Shown here piece by piece: positions 1 through 12,911 of a DNA stretch of 64,000 bases. The notes under the pieces are model-generated. The model saw only the letters and a list, made by a program, of their open reading frames with translations, was not told where the DNA came from and searched no databases. The first letter of the stretch is position 1, and the number at the start of each line of letters is the position of its first letter. The stretch spans positions 1 to 64,000 of the forward strand of contig NZ_MEJH01000002.1 in the NCBI RefSeq assembly GCF_001953635.1. The letters are read 5' to 3'. The translations under genes and the position numbers were made by a program. The DNA comes from Alteromonas abrolhosensis. Its GTDB lineage: Bacteria > Pseudomonadota > Gammaproteobacteria > Enterobacterales > Alteromonadaceae.

Positions 1-20
1 CTTGTGTTGCTAAGTCTAGA

Positions 21-1205
21 TTAGTCTAGGATCTTAGATACAACACCAGCACCTACTGTACGACCACCTTCACGGATTGCGAAACGAAGACCTTCTTCCA
101 TCGCGATCGGAGCAATTAGCTCAACTTTGAATTTAAGGTTGTCACCAGGCATTACCATTTCTACGCCTTCTGGAAGCTCTACAGCACCAGTTACGTCAGT
201 TGTACGGAAGTAGAACTGTGGACGGTAGCCTTTGAAGAATGGAGTATGACGGCCACCTTCATCTTTAGATAGTACGTATACTTCTGCTTCGAAGTTAACG
301 TGTGGAGTGATTGAACCAGGCTTAGCTAGTACTTGACCACGTTCAACTTCATCACGCTTAGTACCACGTAGAAGAACACCAACGTTCTCACCTGCACGGC
401 CTTCGTCAAGAAGCTTACGGAACATCTCAACACCAGTACAAGTAGTCTTAGTAGTGTCTTTGATACCTACGATTTCTACTTCTTCACCAACTTTAACGAT
501 ACCTTGCTCAACACGACCAGTTACAACTGTACCACGGCCTGAGATTGAGAATACGTCTTCGATTGGAAGAATGAACGGCTTGTCGATTGCACGCTCTGGC
601 TCTGGGATGTATGAATCAAGCGCTTCACCAAGCTCGATGATTTTCTTTTCCCACTCTGGGTCGCCTTCAAGCGCCTTAAGAGCTGAACCTTGGATAACTG
701 GTAGGTCATCACCTGGGAATTCGTATTCGTTAAGAAGTTCACGAACTTCCATTTCTACTAGCTCTAGAAGCTCTTCATCGTCAACCATGTCACACTTGTT
801 CATGAATACGATGATGTAAGGAATACCAACCTGACGACCAAGTAGGATGTGCTCACGAGTCTGTGGCATAGGACCATCAGTCGCAGCAACTACTAGGATA
901 CCACCGTCCATCTGAGCAGCACCAGTGATCATGTTTTTAACGTAATCAGCGTGTCCTGGGCAGTCTACGTGTGCGTAGTGACGAGTAGGAGTGTCATATT
1001 CTACGTGTGAAGTAGAGATGGTGATACCACGTGCTTTCTCTTCAGGCGCGTTATCGATTTGATCGAAAGCCTGTGCGTTACCGCCGTAAGTTTTAGAAAG
1101 AACTGTAGTGATAGCTGCAGTTAGGGTAGTTTTACCGTGGTCAACGTGGCCGATTGTACCCACGTTTACGTGGGGTTTCGTACGTTCAAACTTTTCTTTT
1201 GCCAT
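21..1205 (-). CDS. tuf: Elongation factor Tu
   Basis: EF-Tu is the cytosolic GTPase that delivers aminoacyl-tRNA to the ribosomal A site. The 394-residue protein is full length for the family. It shows the P-loop GHVDHGKT at residues 19-26, the switch II motif DCPGH near residue 81 and NKCD near residue 136, followed by the two beta-barrel domains. An AGGA ribosome binding site precedes the ATG. It is the last gene of the str operon order rpsL-rpsG-fusA-tuf, 63 bases after fusA. Many gammaproteobacteria have a second tuf upstream of secE; here secE is preceded by tRNA-Trp, so any second copy would be outside this window. Identity is certain; tufA versus tufB naming is not decided. Confidence 0.98.
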   Translation of the reverse strand: MAKEKFERTKPHVNVGTIGHVDHGKTTLTAAITTVLSKTYGGNAQAFDQIDNAPEEKARGITISTSHVEYDTPTRHYAHVDCPGHADYVKNMITGAAQMDGGILVVAATDGPMPQTREHILLGRQVGIPYIIVFMNKCDMVDDEELLELVEMEVRELLNEYEFPGDDLPVIQGSALKALEGDPEWEKKIIELGEALDSYIPEPERAIDKPFILPIEDVFSISGRGTVVTGRVEQGIVKVGEEVEIVGIKDTTKTTCTGVEMFRKLLDEGRAGENVGVLLRGTKRDEVERGQVLAKPGSITPHVNFEAEVYVLSKDEGGRHTPFFKGYRPQFYFRTTDVTGAVELPEGVEMVMPGDNLKFKVELIAPIAMEEGLRFAIREGGRTVGAGVVSKILD

Positions 1206-1268
1206 TTTTCTCGTTTCCTAAGTTAAAAGCCCGACCCACCAATAGACCGGACCGAACCTTCATTTAGA

Positions 1269-3371
1269 TTAAGTTCTAGATTCAATAATAGCTCGCGCCA
1301 CATTGTTAGGCGCCTCAGAATAATTGAAGAACTCCATTGAGTATGAAGCACGACCTTGTGTTTGCGAACGCAAATCTGTTGCGTAGCCAAACATTTCTGA
1401 AAGTGGCACTTTTGCACGTATTATTTTAACACCTGCTACGCCATCTTCCATACCTTCGATCATGCCGCGGCGACGATTCAAGTCACCAACTACATCACCC
1501 ATCCAGTCTTCTGGAGTAGTCACTTCAACTTTCATTGTGGGTTCAAGTAACACCGGATTTGCTTCTGCGGCGCCTTTTTTGAAACCCATAGAGCCGGCGA
1601 TCTTAAACGCCATTTCAGAAGAGTCAACATCGTGGTATGAACCATCGAACAACGTAACCTTTACATCTAGTACCGGATACCCTGCAAGAACACCACTTCG
1701 CATCTGCTCCTGAATTCCTTTATCGACCGCTGGAATGAACTCTTTTGGTACCACACCACCGACGATTTCGTTCACAAATTCGTAGCCTGCGCCTTCTTCC
1801 TGAGGCTCAATGCGTAACCAAACATGGCCAAATTGGCCTCGGCCGCCTGACTGACGAACGAACTTCCCTTCTACTTCAACAGATTTACGAAGGGTTTCAC
1901 GATAAGCAACCTGTGGGTTACCTACGTTACATTCAACTTTAAATTCGCGCTTCATGCGGTCGACAATGATATCAAGGTGAAGTTCACCCATACCTGAAAT
2001 AATTGTCTGACCTGTCTCGTCGTCAGTCTTAACTTTAAACGACGGGTCTTCTGCCGCAAGTTTACTTAGGGCAATGCCCATTTTCTCTTGATCAGCTTGA
2101 GACTTAGGCTCAACCGCGATTGAAATTACCGGCTCTGGGAACTCCATGCGCTCTAACGTGATTACATGGTTAGGATCACAAAGCGTGTCACCGGTAGTTA
2201 CATCTTTAAGGCCGATAGCCGCAGCGATGTCACCTGCGCGTACTTCTTTAATTTCTTCACGATCTTTTGCGTGCATCTGCACAATACGACCAAAGCGCTC
2301 GCGCTTACCCTTAACAGGGTTGTAAACCGTATCACCAGTGTTCACCACACCAGAGTAACAACGGAAGAACGTTAGCGTACCCACAAATGGGTCGGTCGCT
2401 ATTTTAAATGCTAGAGCTGAGAACGGCTCGTCATCGCTTGAATGACGCTCTGCTTCTGTCTCGTCCTTGTCGTCAAGTACACCTGTGATGGCCTTAACTT
2501 CTGTTGGAGACGGAAGATAATGAATAACAGAGTCTAGTACAGCCTGAACACCTTTGTTTTTGAAGGCACTGCCACAAGTGGCAAGAACAATTTCGTTGTT
2601 CAGCGTACGCTTACGAAGGCCCGAACGAATTTCTTCCTCAGAAAGCTCTTCACCTTCTAAGTATTTATTCATTAGCTCATCAGATGCCTCTGCAGCCGCT
2701 TCGATCATCTCGGTGCGGTACTGTTCAGCGGTATCTAAATATTCAGCCGGAATGTCTTCATAGGTAAATGTCATACCCATGTCTTCTTCATTCCAGTTAA
2801 TGGCTTTCATCTTCACAAGGTCGATGACGCCATGGAAATTCTCTTCAGCGCCCATGTTGATTTGAATCGGAACACAGTTTGCGCCTAAACGTTTGCGGAT
2901 TTGACCCACAACACGTTCAAAATCAGCGCCAGCCCGGTCCATCTTATTAACGAACACAAGGCGTGGCACTTGATATTTGTCAGCCTGTCGCCAGACTGTC
3001 TCTGATTGAGGTTCTACCCCAGAAGACCCACAGAATACAACTACTGCACCGTCTAGTACACGTAATGAACGCTCTACTTCGATAGTAAAGTCAACGTGTC
3101 CAGGGGTGTCGATGATGTTGATCCTGTGTTGATCGAACTGTTGCTCCATACCAGACCAGAAACAAGTCGTTGCAGCAGACGTGATAGTAATACCACGCTC
3201 CTGCTCTTGCTCCATCCAGTCCATGGTAGCAGCACCATCGTGCACTTCACCGATTTTGTGAGACAGTCCTGTATAAAACAGAACACGCTCTGTGGTCGTG
3301 GTCTTACCCGCGTCCACGTGAGCCACAATACCAATATTGCGATAACGCTCAATCGAGGTCTTACGAGGCAT
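1269..3371 (-). CDS. fusA: Elongation factor G
   Basis: EF-G is the ribosomal translocase GTPase and also acts in ribosome recycling with RRF. At 700 residues it has the normal bacterial length. The N-terminal GTPase domain carries [10 protein letters not shown] at residues 17-26, a DTPGHVDFT switch II motif and NKMDRAG. The C-terminal half has the domain IV region that mimics a tRNA anticodon stem. It lies 27 bases after rpsG and 63 bases before tuf, all co-directional, as expected for the str operon. A second fusA-like gene (fusB or fusA2) exists in some relatives, but operon position makes this the housekeeping copy. Confidence 0.98.
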   Translation of the reverse strand: MPRKTSIERYRNIGIVAHVDAGKTTTTERVLFYTGLSHKIGEVHDGAATMDWMEQEQERGITITSAATTCFWSGMEQQFDQHRINIIDTPGHVDFTIEVERSLRVLDGAVVVFCGSSGVEPQSETVWRQADKYQVPRLVFVNKMDRAGADFERVVGQIRKRLGANCVPIQINMGAEENFHGVIDLVKMKAINWNEEDMGMTFTYEDIPAEYLDTAEQYRTEMIEAAAEASDELMNKYLEGEELSEEEIRSGLRKRTLNNEIVLATCGSAFKNKGVQAVLDSVIHYLPSPTEVKAITGVLDDKDETEAERHSSDDEPFSALAFKIATDPFVGTLTFFRCYSGVVNTGDTVYNPVKGKRERFGRIVQMHAKDREEIKEVRAGDIAAAIGLKDVTTGDTLCDPNHVITLERMEFPEPVISIAVEPKSQADQEKMGIALSKLAAEDPSFKVKTDDETGQTIISGMGELHLDIIVDRMKREFKVECNVGNPQVAYRETLRKSVEVEGKFVRQSGGRGQFGHVWLRIEPQEEGAGYEFVNEIVGGVVPKEFIPAVDKGIQEQMRSGVLAGYPVLDVKVTLFDGSYHDVDSSEMAFKIAGSMGFKKGAAEANPVLLEPTMKVEVTTPEDWMGDVVGDLNRRRGMIEGMEDGVAGVKIIRAKVPLSEMFGYATDLRSQTQGRASYSMEFFNYSEAPNNVARAIIESRT

Positions 3372-3398
3372 AAATCTCTCTCAGTTAAATAACGTTGA

Positions 3399-3869
3399 TT
3401 ACCAACGGTAGTGAGCAAACGCTTTGTTTGCTTCGGCCATACGGTGAACGTCTTCACGTTTCTTAACCGCTGAACCTTTATTATCTGCTGCGTCTAGCAT
3501 TTCAGCCGCTAGGCGTTGTGCCATAGACTTTTCGCCACGTTTACGTGCAGCTTCTACCATCCAACGCATACCTAGAGCGTTACGACGAACTGGACGTACT
3601 TCAACTGGAACCTGATAAGTTGAACCACCAACACGACGAGACTTAACCTCTACTGTTGGGCGGATGTTATCAAGCGCTTCCTCGAAGATATCTAGGTGTG
3701 CTTTGCCGGTTTTTTCAGCAACAATATCAAGCGCACCGTAAACGATTTTTTCAGCGACTGACTTTTTGCCGTCGAGCATTACGACATTCATGAATTTCGC
3801 AAGCAGTTGTGAACCAAATTTTGGCTCTGGTAGGATTTTACGTTGACCTACGACTCTTCTTCTTGGCAT
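3399..3869 (-). CDS. rpsG: 30S ribosomal protein S7
   Basis: S7 nucleates assembly of the 30S head by binding the 3' domain of 16S rRNA and lies near the E site. The protein has 156 residues and begins [10 protein letters not shown], with the conserved basic N-terminus and helical core. A GGAG ribosome binding site lies at proper distance from the ATG. In E. coli S7 represses its own operon by binding the rpsL-rpsG spacer; here that spacer is 75 bases. I did not model its structure, so autoregulation is inference. Confidence 0.98.
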   Translation of the reverse strand: MPRRRVVGQRKILPEPKFGSQLLAKFMNVVMLDGKKSVAEKIVYGALDIVAEKTGKAHLDIFEEALDNIRPTVEVKSRRVGGSTYQVPVEVRPVRRNALGMRWMVEAARKRGEKSMAQRLAAEMLDAADNKGSAVKKREDVHRMAEANKAFAHYRW

Positions 3870-3944
3870 TTTCTATTCTCCGTATGAATTCAGGGAAAAC
3901 CCAAAACTCTTAAACTTCAGTTTGGCCTTACTAACGGAGAACCG

Positions 3945-4319
3945 TTATGACTTAGGCTTCTTCGCGCCGTATTTAGAACGGGCTTGTTTACGATCGTTTA
4001 CACCTGCGCAGTCAAGAGTACCGCGAACTGTGTGATAACGAACACCTGGTAGATCTTTAACACGACCACCACGGATAAGTACTACACTGTGCTCTTGTAG
4101 GTTGTGACCTTCACCACCGATGTATGAAGAAACTTCAAAACCGTTAGTTAGACGTACACGACATACTTTACGTAGTGCAGAGTTTGGTTTCTTAGGCGTA
4201 GTAGTATATACACGAGTACATACACCACGTCTTTGTGGACAAGCTTGTAGAGCAGCTACGTTGCTTTTTTCAACGGGCTTTCTACGCGGCTTGCGCACTA
4301 ACTGGTTAACTGTTGCCAT
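3945..4319 (-). CDS. rpsL: 30S ribosomal protein S12
   Basis: S12 lies at the decoding centre and affects proofreading. The 124-residue sequence is canonical. Lys43 (in [13 protein letters not shown]) and Lys88 (before Asp89) are wild type; these are the positions whose substitution usually gives streptomycin resistance, so the allele is predicted sensitive. Asp89 is the site of beta-methylthiolation in other bacteria. An AGGAG ribosome binding site precedes the ATG. It is the first gene of the str operon, separated from rpoC by a 309-base spacer with a terminator. Confidence 0.98.
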   Translation of the reverse strand: MATVNQLVRKPRRKPVEKSNVAALQACPQRRGVCTRVYTTTPKKPNSALRKVCRVRLTNGFEVSSYIGGEGHNLQEHSVVLIRGGRVKDLPGVRYHTVRGTLDCAGVNDRKQARSKYGAKKPKS

Positions 4320-4628
4320 TAACTAGCTCCTGATTAAAAACTACGAAAACCCAATCACTGTGACTGGGTCCATATTAATGCGATTAATTGCTTAACCGCT
4401 CTTGTTTGTGAACATTGTGCTCGTCAACATTCACTGAGCGCTGATACAAAAAACCGCGACCGTTTATCGAGCCACTTGATGGCTATCCAAAATCGGGTCG
4501 CGGAATATTAAAGATCATCGCTCTGACTGTCAAGGTGTACAAAGGTTAAGCAGTTAATTTATCTGCAAACTGTACAACTGGACTGCCAAATTGTTAGGAG
4601 TACGTTAACGTACTCCTATGATCTTGCC
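4320..4628 (-). other. rpoC-rpsL spacer (309 bases)
   Basis: This gene-free stretch contains the rpoBC terminator hairpin (listed separately) in its rpoC-proximal half. Close to rpsL is a short imperfect inverted repeat at about 4350-4371, with ACCCAATCAC facing GTGACTGGGT. A str operon promoter is expected between the terminator and rpsL. I could not choose a convincing -35/-10 pair, so none is annotated. No small reading frame with a good ribosome binding site was seen. Confidence 0.5.
4448..4503 (-). terminator. Intrinsic terminator of the rpoBC operon
   Basis: On the minus strand a perfect 8-bp stem (CCGCGACC at 4454-4461 facing GGTCGCGG at 4496-4503) is followed by six T residues (4453-4448). 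The loop holds a second small hairpin (AGCCA/TGGCT), so the structure is branched. It lies about 125 bases after the rpoC stop, a suitable place to separate rpoBC from the str operon. Confidence 0.75.
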
Positions 4629-7600
4629 TTATTCGGCAGTATCTTCGTCTGCACCAGCGTTAAGCGCTTCGGTTAGTGCCTGTTCTGCTTCAGCAGCAGA
4701 AACTGACATTTCTTCGATTTGCTCTTTACGGCGTTGTGCACGGCGTTCGTGGTAAGCGAAACCTGTACCCGCTGGAATTAGTCGACCAACGATTACGTTT
4801 TCTTTCAGACCGCGTAGGTCATCTTCTTTACCTTGAACCGCAGCTTCGGTTAGAACACGTGTTGTTTCCTGGAACGATGCCGCTGAGATAAATGACTCAG
4901 TAGACAGTGACGCTTTAGTGATACCAAGCAGCTGTGTTTCGTACTGCGCTGGGATCTTGCCGTGTTTTTCAATTTCACGGTTAGCCACTTTAACGTTCGA
5001 TACTTCAACCTGTTCGCCTTCAAGGAACTGCGTATCGCCTGGGTGCGTGATAATACACTTACGTAGCATCTGACGAATAACTACTTCAATGTGCTTATCG
5101 TTAATCTTAACACCCTGTAGACGGTATACTTCCTGAACTTCGTTCACGATGTAGTTTGCTACTGCTGAGATACCACGTAGACGTAGGATATCGTGAGGAG
5201 ACTCTGGACCATCGGCGATAACTTCGCCTTTTTCCACTTTCTCACCTTCGAATACGTTAAGCTGACGCCACTTAGGAATCATCTCTTCGTATGCGTCACC
5301 CTCAGCAGGTGTAATTACAAGACGCTTCTTACCTTTGGTCTCTTTACCGAAGCCGATAGTACCTGAGATTTCTGCAAGGATTGCAGGCTCTTTAGGCTTA
5401 CGTGCTTCAAATAGGTCCGCAACGCGCGGTAGACCACCCGTGATATCACGAGTCTTCGAGCTTTCCTGAGGAATACGTGCTAGCACGTCACCTTCGTTAG
5501 CCACTTTGCCTTCTTTCGCTTCGATGGTTGTGAAGCTTGGAAGACGAATTTCTTGAAGACCAAACTCGTCGCTTTCAAGAATTAGCTTAGGCTCTTTAGA
5601 GTTTACTTTCGCAAGGTCTTTAACAACGATACGGGTTAGACCAGTAAGCTCGTCTTGCTGCATTTCGGTGTTAGAGTCATCAATGTCTGCGAAGCTAATC
5701 TTAGCTGCACGTTCAGTAATGATTGGGTGACTATGCGGATCCCAGTTAGCAACAACGTCGCCAGCTGCAATAGTTGCACCGTCATCCACGCTAAGTACAG
5801 CACCGTAAGGTACTTTATAGCGCTCTTTCTCACGGCCTTGCTCGTCGATAACAGTAAGTTCTGTTGAACGAGAAACGATAACCACTTTGCCGTCAGAGTT
5901 ACGTACGAATTTAGCATTGTGTAGCTTAAGGCTACCCGCAGTCTTAACTTGTACGCTGTTCTCAGCAGACGCTCTTGATGCCGCACCACCGATGTGGAAT
6001 GTACGCATGGTAAGCTGTGTACCTGGCTCACCGATTGACTGTGCTGCAATAACACCAACCGATTCACCGCTACCCACCATGTGACCACGTGCAAGGTCAC
6101 GACCGTAACACTTAGCACAAACACCGAAGTCGTTGTCACAAGTGATTACCGAGCGAACCATGATTTGGTCAACTGAGTTAGCTTCAAGCATGTCTACTAA
6201 CGCTTCGTCTAGAAGAACGTTACGCTCTACTAGTACTTCGTTAGTACCTGGCTTAAGTACATCTTCTGCTACTACACGACCTAGTACACGCTCGCGTAGT
6301 GGCTCAACAACGTCACCACCTTCGATTAGTGGTGTCATTTGAACACCTTCGAATGTGCCACAGTCGTCGTTAGTGATTACCAAGTCTTGTGCAACGTCTA
6401 CTAGACGACGCGTTAGGTAACCCGAGTTAGCTGTCTTAAGTGCAGTATCCGCAAGACCTTTACGAGCACCGTGAGTTGAGATGAAGTACTGTAGTACGTT
6501 CAGACCTTCACGGAAGTTCGCCGTAATTGGGGTTTCGATGATTGAGCCATCTGGTTTAGCCATCAGACCACGCATACCAGCTAGCTGACGAATCTGAGCG
6601 GCACTACCACGAGCACCCGAGTCGGCCATCATGTAAACAGAGTTAAATGATGATTGCTCTTCTTCTTCGCCATCGCGGTTAATTACGATGTCAGTCTTAA
6701 GGTTATCCATCATGGCCTTAGCAACTTTTTCGTTAGCATTTGACCAGATATCGATAACTTTGTTGTAACGCTCACCCGCGGTAACAAGACCGTTTTGGAA
6801 CTGTTCCTGAATTTCAATAACTTCTGCTTCCGCTGCATCGATGATGTCTTTCTTAGCAGCAGGGATAACCATATCGTCGATACCAACAGACGCACCCGCG
6901 ATCATCGCGTAGTGGAAACCGGTATACATGATTTGGTCAGCAGCAATTACTGTGTCTTTCAGACCTAGCGTACGGTAACAAGCATTCAATAGTCTTGAAA
7001 TTTGCTTCTTGCCCATCGCTTGGTTGATGATTTCAAACGGCAGACCCTTAGGAAGGATCAATGAGAAAATCGCACGACCAACAGTAGTGTCAGTTAGCGT
7101 TACTTTCTCAGTTTTGTTGCCATCTTCATCGATGTCATATTCAGTAATACGTACTTTAACGCGTGAGTGAAGCTCAGCATTACCTGTGCGGTATGCTTTT
7201 TCTGCTTCATTCGGGCTGGTAAATACCATGCCTTCGCCTAAGCCGTTTACTTTGTCACGCGTCAGGTAGTAAAGACCTAATACAACGTCCTGTGAAGGTA
7301 CGATGATTGGCTCACCATTCGCAGGTGACAGAATGTTGTTCGTTGACATCATTAGCGCACGAGCTTCTAGCTGTGCTTCGATTGTCAACGGGACGTGTAC
7401 CGCCATTTGGTCACCGTCGAAGTCGGCGTTGTACGCCGCACACACTAGCGGGTGAAGCTGAATCGCTTTACCTTCAATTAGTGTTGGTTCGAACGCTTGG
7501 ATACCCAAACGGTGAAGTGTAGGTGCACGGTTAAGTAGTACCGGGTGTTCGCGGATAACGTCGTCTAGTACGTCCCAAACCTCTGGTGCTTCGCGCTCTA

Positions 7601-8801
7601 CAAGCTTCTTAGCTGCTTTGATTGTTGTCGCAAGACCACGTGCTTCAAGCTTACCGTAGATAAACGGTTTAAATAGCTCAAGTGCCATCTTCTTAGGAAG
7701 ACCACACTGGTGAAGACGTAGCGTAGGACCAACGGTAATTACAGAACGGCCTGAGTAGTCAACACGCTTACCAAGAAGGTTTTGACGGAAACGACCTTGC
7801 TTACCTTTAATCATGTCTGCAAGCGACTTAAGTGGACGCTTGTTAGAACCGGTAATCGCACGACCACGACGTCCGTTATCTAGAAGCGCATCAACAGACT
7901 CTTGAAGCATACGCTTTTCGTTGCGTACGATAATGTCTGGAGCAGCTAAGTCTAGAAGACGCTTAAGACGGTTGTTACGGTTAATTACACGACGGTATAG
8001 GTCGTTAAGGTCAGACGTTGCAAAACGGCCGCCATCTAGTGGTACTAGAGGACGTAGATCTGGTGGAAGTACCGGAAGAACCGTCATGATCATCCACTCT
8101 GGCTTGTTACCAGACTGTTGGAATGACTCAAGCAACTTAAGACGCTTAGTAATCTTTTTACGCTTAGTTTCAGAGTTGATTGAAGGCAGCTCTTCACGCA
8201 TAGCCGCAACATCTGCGTCTACGTCTAGTGCTGTAAGAAGATCGAATACTGCCTCAGCACCCATCTTCGCTTCAAACTCATCACCGTGCTCTTCAAGTGC
8301 ATCCAAGTACTCTTCTTCGTTAAGAAGTTGGCTGCGCTCAAGCGTAGTCATACCTGGCTCTGTAACCACATATGATTCAAAGTAAAGTACACGTTCAATA
8401 TCACGAAGTGTCATATCAAGCATTAGGCCGATACGAGACGGAAGTGATTTAAGGAACCAGATGTGTGCAACCGGGCTAGCTAGCTCGATGTGACCCATAC
8501 GCTCACGACGTACTTTAGTCAGTGTAACTTCAACGCCACACTTCTCACAGATAACACCACGGTGCTTAAGGCGCTTGTACTTACCGCAAAGACACTCGTA
8601 GTCTTTTACCGGACCAAAGATACGCGCACAGAACAGACCGTCACGCTCAGGCTTGAACGTACGGTAGTTAATTGTTTCAGGCTTTTTAACTTCACCGAAT
8701 GACCATGAACGGATCATGTCAGGTGAAGACAGACCGATTCGAATATTATCGAATTCTTCAGTCTTGTTTTGTTGCTTTAGAAACTTTAATAAGTCTTTCA
8801 C
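4629..8801 (-). CDS. rpoC: DNA-directed RNA polymerase subunit beta'
   Basis: This is the catalytic beta' subunit of RNA polymerase. The 1390-residue protein is close to the E. coli length of 1407. The first zinc site uses Cys70, Cys72, Cys85 and Cys88. The magnesium-binding active-site motif NADFDGD falls at residues 458-464. The second zinc site is in the C-terminal half (a Cys in DDCGTFEG and three more in [11 protein letters not shown]). The start has a GGAGAG ribosome binding site. It follows rpoB after 81 bases that include a GC-rich hairpin. No frameshift or internal stop is present. Confidence 0.99.
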   Translation of the reverse strand: MKDLLKFLKQQNKTEEFDNIRIGLSSPDMIRSWSFGEVKKPETINYRTFKPERDGLFCARIFGPVKDYECLCGKYKRLKHRGVICEKCGVEVTLTKVRRERMGHIELASPVAHIWFLKSLPSRIGLMLDMTLRDIERVLYFESYVVTEPGMTTLERSQLLNEEEYLDALEEHGDEFEAKMGAEAVFDLLTALDVDADVAAMREELPSINSETKRKKITKRLKLLESFQQSGNKPEWMIMTVLPVLPPDLRPLVPLDGGRFATSDLNDLYRRVINRNNRLKRLLDLAAPDIIVRNEKRMLQESVDALLDNGRRGRAITGSNKRPLKSLADMIKGKQGRFRQNLLGKRVDYSGRSVITVGPTLRLHQCGLPKKMALELFKPFIYGKLEARGLATTIKAAKKLVEREAPEVWDVLDDVIREHPVLLNRAPTLHRLGIQAFEPTLIEGKAIQLHPLVCAAYNADFDGDQMAVHVPLTIEAQLEARALMMSTNNILSPANGEPIIVPSQDVVLGLYYLTRDKVNGLGEGMVFTSPNEAEKAYRTGNAELHSRVKVRITEYDIDEDGNKTEKVTLTDTTVGRAIFSLILPKGLPFEIINQAMGKKQISRLLNACYRTLGLKDTVIAADQIMYTGFHYAMIAGASVGIDDMVIPAAKKDIIDAAEAEVIEIQEQFQNGLVTAGERYNKVIDIWSNANEKVAKAMMDNLKTDIVINRDGEEEEQSSFNSVYMMADSGARGSAAQIRQLAGMRGLMAKPDGSIIETPITANFREGLNVLQYFISTHGARKGLADTALKTANSGYLTRRLVDVAQDLVITNDDCGTFEGVQMTPLIEGGDVVEPLRERVLGRVVAEDVLKPGTNEVLVERNVLLDEALVDMLEANSVDQIMVRSVITCDNDFGVCAKCYGRDLARGHMVGSGESVGVIAAQSIGEPGTQLTMRTFHIGGAASRASAENSVQVKTAGSLKLHNAKFVRNSDGKVVIVSRSTELTVIDEQGREKERYKVPYGAVLSVDDGATIAAGDVVANWDPHSHPIITERAAKISFADIDDSNTEMQQDELTGLTRIVVKDLAKVNSKEPKLILESDEFGLQEIRLPSFTTIEAKEGKVANEGDVLARIPQESSKTRDITGGLPRVADLFEARKPKEPAILAEISGTIGFGKETKGKKRLVITPAEGDAYEEMIPKWRQLNVFEGEKVEKGEVIADGPESPHDILRLRGISAVANYIVNEVQEVYRLQGVKINDKHIEVVIRQMLRKCIITHPGDTQFLEGEQVEVSNVKVANREIEKHGKIPAQYETQLLGITKASLSTESFISAASFQETTRVLTEAAVQGKEDDLRGLKENVIVGRLIPAGTGFAYHERRAQRRKEQIEEMSVSAAEAEQALTEALNAGADEDTAE

Positions 8802-8832
8802 ATTACTCTCCCAGCGGAGTCAGTCTCTAGAA

Positions 8833-8850
8833 CCCGGCGCAAGCGCCGGG
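8833..8850 (-). other. rpoB-rpoC intercistronic hairpin
   Basis: A GC-rich palindrome with arms CCCGGCGC and GCGCCGGG around AA lies in the 81-base spacer between rpoB and rpoC. No T-run follows it on the minus strand, so it is not a standard terminator. Roles in mRNA stability or rpoC translation are inference. Confidence 0.55.
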
Positions 8851-8882
8851 CCATCTCATAACATTACGTGGCTAACGCCGTA

Positions 8883-11800
8883 TTACTTTTCTTCAAGCTC
8901 GATGTTGATACCCAACGAGCGAATTTCTTTAAGTAGTACGTTGAATGACTCTGGCATGCCAGGTTCCATTCTGTGGTCGCCATCGACGATGTTCTTGTAC
9001 ATCTTGGTACGGCCGTTAACGTCATCCGACTTAACGGTAAGCATTTCTTGAAGGGTATATGCTGCACCGTATGCTTCAAGTGCCCACACTTCCATCTCAC
9101 CGAAGCGCTGACCACCGAACTGTGCTTTACCACCAAGAGGCTGCTGTGTAACAAGGCTGTAAGAACCCGTAGAACGCGCGTGCATTTTGTCGTCTACTAA
9201 GTGGTTCAGTTTCAGCATGTACATGTAACCAACCGTAACTGGACGCTCAAATTCGCGACCGGTACGACCGTCAAACAAAGCAATCTGACCGCTTTCTGGA
9301 ATATCAGCAAGCTTCAGCATTTCTTTGATTTCAGATTCACGAGCACCGTCGAATACAGGTGTTGCTACTGGAACACCCTTACGAAGGTTTTCCGCTAGGC
9401 GACGAACTTCGTGGTCTGTGAAGCTATCGATGTCAACTTCTTGGTGATTCTCACCAAGCTCGTACACCTTCTTCAAGAAGTCACGTAGTTCCGCCAGCTC
9501 GCGCTGCTCTTTGATCATGCGATCAATCTTCACACCAAGACCGTGTGCAGCCATACCCAAGTGAGTTTCTAGGATCTGACCGATGTTCATACGAGACGGT
9601 ACACCTAGTGGGTTAAGAACGATGTCTACCGGCGTACCGTCAGCATCGTATGGCATGTCTTCTACAGGCTGGATAGTCGAGATAACACCTTTGTTACCGT
9701 GACGACCGGCCATCTTGTCACCTGGTTGGATGTGACGTTTAACCGCAAGGTAAACCTTAACGATCTTAAGCACGCCAGGGGCTAGGTCATCGCCTTGAGT
9801 GATCTTACGACGCTTCGCTTCAAACTTCTTATCGAAGTCCATTTTGATTTCAGCGTGCTGATCAGCAATTTGGTCTAGCTCTAGCTGTGCATCTTCGCTG
9901 TTAAGTGCAATTTCAAACCACTTTTCACGCGGCAGGCTGTCAAGCTTAGCTTGGTCAACACCAGCACGTAGAAGTGCAGTTTGTGCACGTGCAAAGATAC
10001 CGTCTGCAAGAATTTCAAACTCGTCAGTAAGGTCTTTCTTAACCTGACGTAGCTGCATATCTTCAATTTCTAGCGCGCGTTTGTCTTTCTCTACACCGTC
10101 ACGGGTAAATACTTGAACGTCGATTACCGTACCGTGAACAGAGTTAGGTACACGTAGAGACGTATCTTTAACATCAGACGCTTTCTCACCGAAGATTGCA
10201 CGTAGTAGTTTCTCTTCTGGCGTAAGCTGCGTTTCACCTTTAGGCGTTACTTTACCTACAAGGATATCACCGCCTTTCACTTCCGCACCGATGTAAACAA
10301 CGCCTGATTCATCAAGCTTGCTTAGTGCAGATTCACCCACGTTCGGGATATCAGAAGAAATTTCTTCTGGCCCAAGCTTAGTATCACGAGCGATACAGCT
10401 AAGCTCTTGAATGTGGATAGTAGTAAAACGGTCTTCCTGCGCTACACGCTCAGAAATAAGGATTGAATCCTCAAAGTTGTAACCATTCCACGGCATGAAC
10501 GCGATACGCATGTTCTGACCAAGTGCAAGGTCACCTAGGTCTGTTGAAGGACCATCAGCTAGCACGTCGCCTGCAACAATCGGGTCGCCAACACTACAAG
10601 TAGGCTTCTGATTGATACACGTGTTTTGGTTAGAACGAGTGTACTTAGTCAGGTTGTAGATATCGATACCTGCTTCACCTGGAAGCATTTCGTCTTCGTC
10701 TACTTTAATAACGATACGGCTGGCATCTACGTAATCAACCACACCACCGCGCTTAGCAACTACAGTAACACCTGAGTCAACCGCGATAGTTCTTTCCATA
10801 CCGGTACCAACTAGCGGCTTATCAGCGCGTAGTGTAGGTACTGCCTGACGTTGCATGTTCGCACCCATTAGTGCACGGTTCGCATCATCGTGCTCTAGGA
10901 ATGGGATAATGCTTGCAGCAATTGAAACGATTTGCTGAGGTGAAACGTCCATGTACTTGATGTCTTCTTTAGGCATCAAAGTAGTTTCACCACGGTGACG
11001 ACATGGAATTAGGTCGTCAACCAACTCGCCTGCTTCAGTCAACGCGATGTTTGCCTGAGCGATTGCGAATTGACCTTCTTCAATTGCAGATAAGTAATCG
11101 ATTTCGTCTGTCACCACACCGTCAACAATACGACGGAACGGCGTTTCTAGGAAACCGAAGTCATTGGTACGCGCGAAGCTTGCCAATGAGTTAATTAGAC
11201 CGATGTTCGGGCCTTCCGGCGTTTCGATTGGACATAGACGACCGTAGTGAGTCGGGTGTACGTCTCGAACTTCGAAGCCTGCACGTTCACGTGTAAGACC
11301 ACCCGGGCCTAATGCAGAAATACGACGCTTATGCGTTACTTCTGAAAGCGGGTTGTTTTGGTCCATGAACTGAGATAGCTGAGATGAACCGAAGAACTCT
11401 TTAACCGCAGCTGAAATAGGCTTAGCGTTAATTAGATCTTGTGGCATCACGTTGTCTAGGTCGCCTAAGCTTAGACGCTCTTTAACTGCACGCTCAACAC
11501 GTACAAGACCAACGCGGAATTGGTTCTCTGCCATTTCACCTACAGAACGAATACGACGGTTACCTAGGTGATCGATGTCATCAACTTCATCTTTACCGTC
11601 ACGAATCATTATTAGCTGCTTCATTACAGCAATAATGTCTTCTTTATCTAGTGTACCAGCACCAATTAGTTCTTCACGGCCAAGACGGCGGTTGAACTTC
11701 ATGCGGCCAACAGAAGATAGATCGTAACGTTCGTCAGAGAAGAACAAGTTATCGAACAAGGTTTCAGCTGCATCTTTTGTTGGTGGCTCACCAGGACGCA

Positions 11801-12911
11801 TCATACGGTAAATTTCAACTAGTGCTTCAAGGCGGTTAGTTGAAGAATCGATACGTAGCGTATCTGAAATGTATGAACCGTGGTCTAGTTCGTTGATGTA
11901 AAGCGTTTCGAACTCTTTGATACCCGCTTGGCTAAGTGCCGCTAGGTTTTCAAGGGTTAACTCGTCGTTTGCGCTTACAATCACTTCGCCAGTATCTTCG
12001 TTTACGTAAGTAGCAGCGTAAACACGGCCAATTAGGTAATCGGCTGGAACTTCAAGCTCTGTAAGACCGGCTTTTTCTAGTGCACGCGTGTGGCGCGCAG
12101 AAATACGACGACCAGTTTCAACAACAACGTTGCCTTCACCGTCGATGATATCGAACTGGGCAGTTTCACCACGAAGGCGATCTGGCACCACTTCCATCAT
12201 TAGCTTGTCTTTGTCGATACGTACGCTTACTTTGTCGAAGAAAGTATCTAGGATTTCTTCTGATGACATTTCAAGTGCGCGTAAGATAATCGTTGCAGGC
12301 AACTTACGACGACGGTCGATACGTACGAATAGGTTATCTTTCGGGTCAAACTCGAAGTCTAACCACGAACCACGGTAAGGAATTACACGTGCGTTATAAA
12401 GCACTTTACCTGACGAGTGGGTTTTACCTTTGTCGTGATCAAAGAATACACCAGGTGAACGGTGTAGCTGTGACACGATAACACGCTCTGTACCATTGAT
12501 AACGAACGTACCGTTCTCAGTCATCAATGGGATCTCGCCCATGTACACTTCTTGTTCTTTAATATCTTTTACGGTACCTGGCGCAGCGTCTTTATCGAAC
12601 AACACTAACCGTAGTTTTACTCTTAATGGAGCAGAGAAAGTTACGCCGCGAATTTGACATTCTTTAACGTCGAAAACGGGCTCTCCCAGGCGGTAGCTTA
12701 CATATTGAAGCTCTGAACTACCTGAGTAGCTTTTAATTGGAAAAACGGAACGAAATGCTGCTTCCAAACCGTATTGAGCATCTGCATCGATCTCAATAAA
12801 CTTTTTGAAAGAATCAAGCTGAATTGAAAGAAGGTATGGAATTTCCAATACCTGTGGGCGTTTGCCAAAATCCTTACGGATACGTTTCTTTTCGCTATAA
12901 GAGTAAACCAT
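8883..12911 (-). CDS. rpoB: DNA-directed RNA polymerase subunit beta
   Basis: The beta subunit forms half of the active-site cleft and binds rifampicin. The 1342-residue length equals that of E. coli. The rifampicin cluster reads [20 protein letters not shown] and then [12 protein letters not shown], identical to the wild-type enterobacterial sequence, so the allele is predicted rifampicin sensitive. The conserved [12 protein letters not shown] motif and the C-terminal clamp region are intact. A GAGGAAC ribosome binding site precedes ATG. It is separated from rplL by 325 bases containing a strong hairpin, the same arrangement as the rplL-rpoB attenuator of E. coli. Confidence 0.99.
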   Translation of the reverse strand: MVYSYSEKKRIRKDFGKRPQVLEIPYLLSIQLDSFKKFIEIDADAQYGLEAAFRSVFPIKSYSGSSELQYVSYRLGEPVFDVKECQIRGVTFSAPLRVKLRLVLFDKDAAPGTVKDIKEQEVYMGEIPLMTENGTFVINGTERVIVSQLHRSPGVFFDHDKGKTHSSGKVLYNARVIPYRGSWLDFEFDPKDNLFVRIDRRRKLPATIILRALEMSSEEILDTFFDKVSVRIDKDKLMMEVVPDRLRGETAQFDIIDGEGNVVVETGRRISARHTRALEKAGLTELEVPADYLIGRVYAATYVNEDTGEVIVSANDELTLENLAALSQAGIKEFETLYINELDHGSYISDTLRIDSSTNRLEALVEIYRMMRPGEPPTKDAAETLFDNLFFSDERYDLSSVGRMKFNRRLGREELIGAGTLDKEDIIAVMKQLIMIRDGKDEVDDIDHLGNRRIRSVGEMAENQFRVGLVRVERAVKERLSLGDLDNVMPQDLINAKPISAAVKEFFGSSQLSQFMDQNNPLSEVTHKRRISALGPGGLTRERAGFEVRDVHPTHYGRLCPIETPEGPNIGLINSLASFARTNDFGFLETPFRRIVDGVVTDEIDYLSAIEEGQFAIAQANIALTEAGELVDDLIPCRHRGETTLMPKEDIKYMDVSPQQIVSIAASIIPFLEHDDANRALMGANMQRQAVPTLRADKPLVGTGMERTIAVDSGVTVVAKRGGVVDYVDASRIVIKVDEDEMLPGEAGIDIYNLTKYTRSNQNTCINQKPTCSVGDPIVAGDVLADGPSTDLGDLALGQNMRIAFMPWNGYNFEDSILISERVAQEDRFTTIHIQELSCIARDTKLGPEEISSDIPNVGESALSKLDESGVVYIGAEVKGGDILVGKVTPKGETQLTPEEKLLRAIFGEKASDVKDTSLRVPNSVHGTVIDVQVFTRDGVEKDKRALEIEDMQLRQVKKDLTDEFEILADGIFARAQTALLRAGVDQAKLDSLPREKWFEIALNSEDAQLELDQIADQHAEIKMDFDKKFEAKRRKITQGDDLAPGVLKIVKVYLAVKRHIQPGDKMAGRHGNKGVISTIQPVEDMPYDADGTPVDIVLNPLGVPSRMNIGQILETHLGMAAHGLGVKIDRMIKEQRELAELRDFLKKVYELGENHQEVDIDSFTDHEVRRLAENLRKGVPVATPVFDGARESEIKEMLKLADIPESGQIALFDGRTGREFERPVTVGYMYMLKLNHLVDDKMHARSTGSYSLVTQQPLGGKAQFGGQRFGEMEVWALEAYGAAYTLQEMLTVKSDDVNGRTKMYKNIVDGDHRMEPGMPESFNVLLKEIRSLGINIELEEK

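Noticed and set aside
4120-4326. Plus-strand frame opposite rpsL
   Set aside because: Antisense shadow of a ribosomal protein gene.
5636-6139. 167-residue frame overlapping rpoC in another frame
   Set aside because: It lies inside an intact rpoC and is low in sequence complexity; a shadow frame.
7921-8385. 154-residue plus-strand frame inside rpoC
   Set aside because: Arg/Ser-rich antisense shadow of the beta' N-terminal region.
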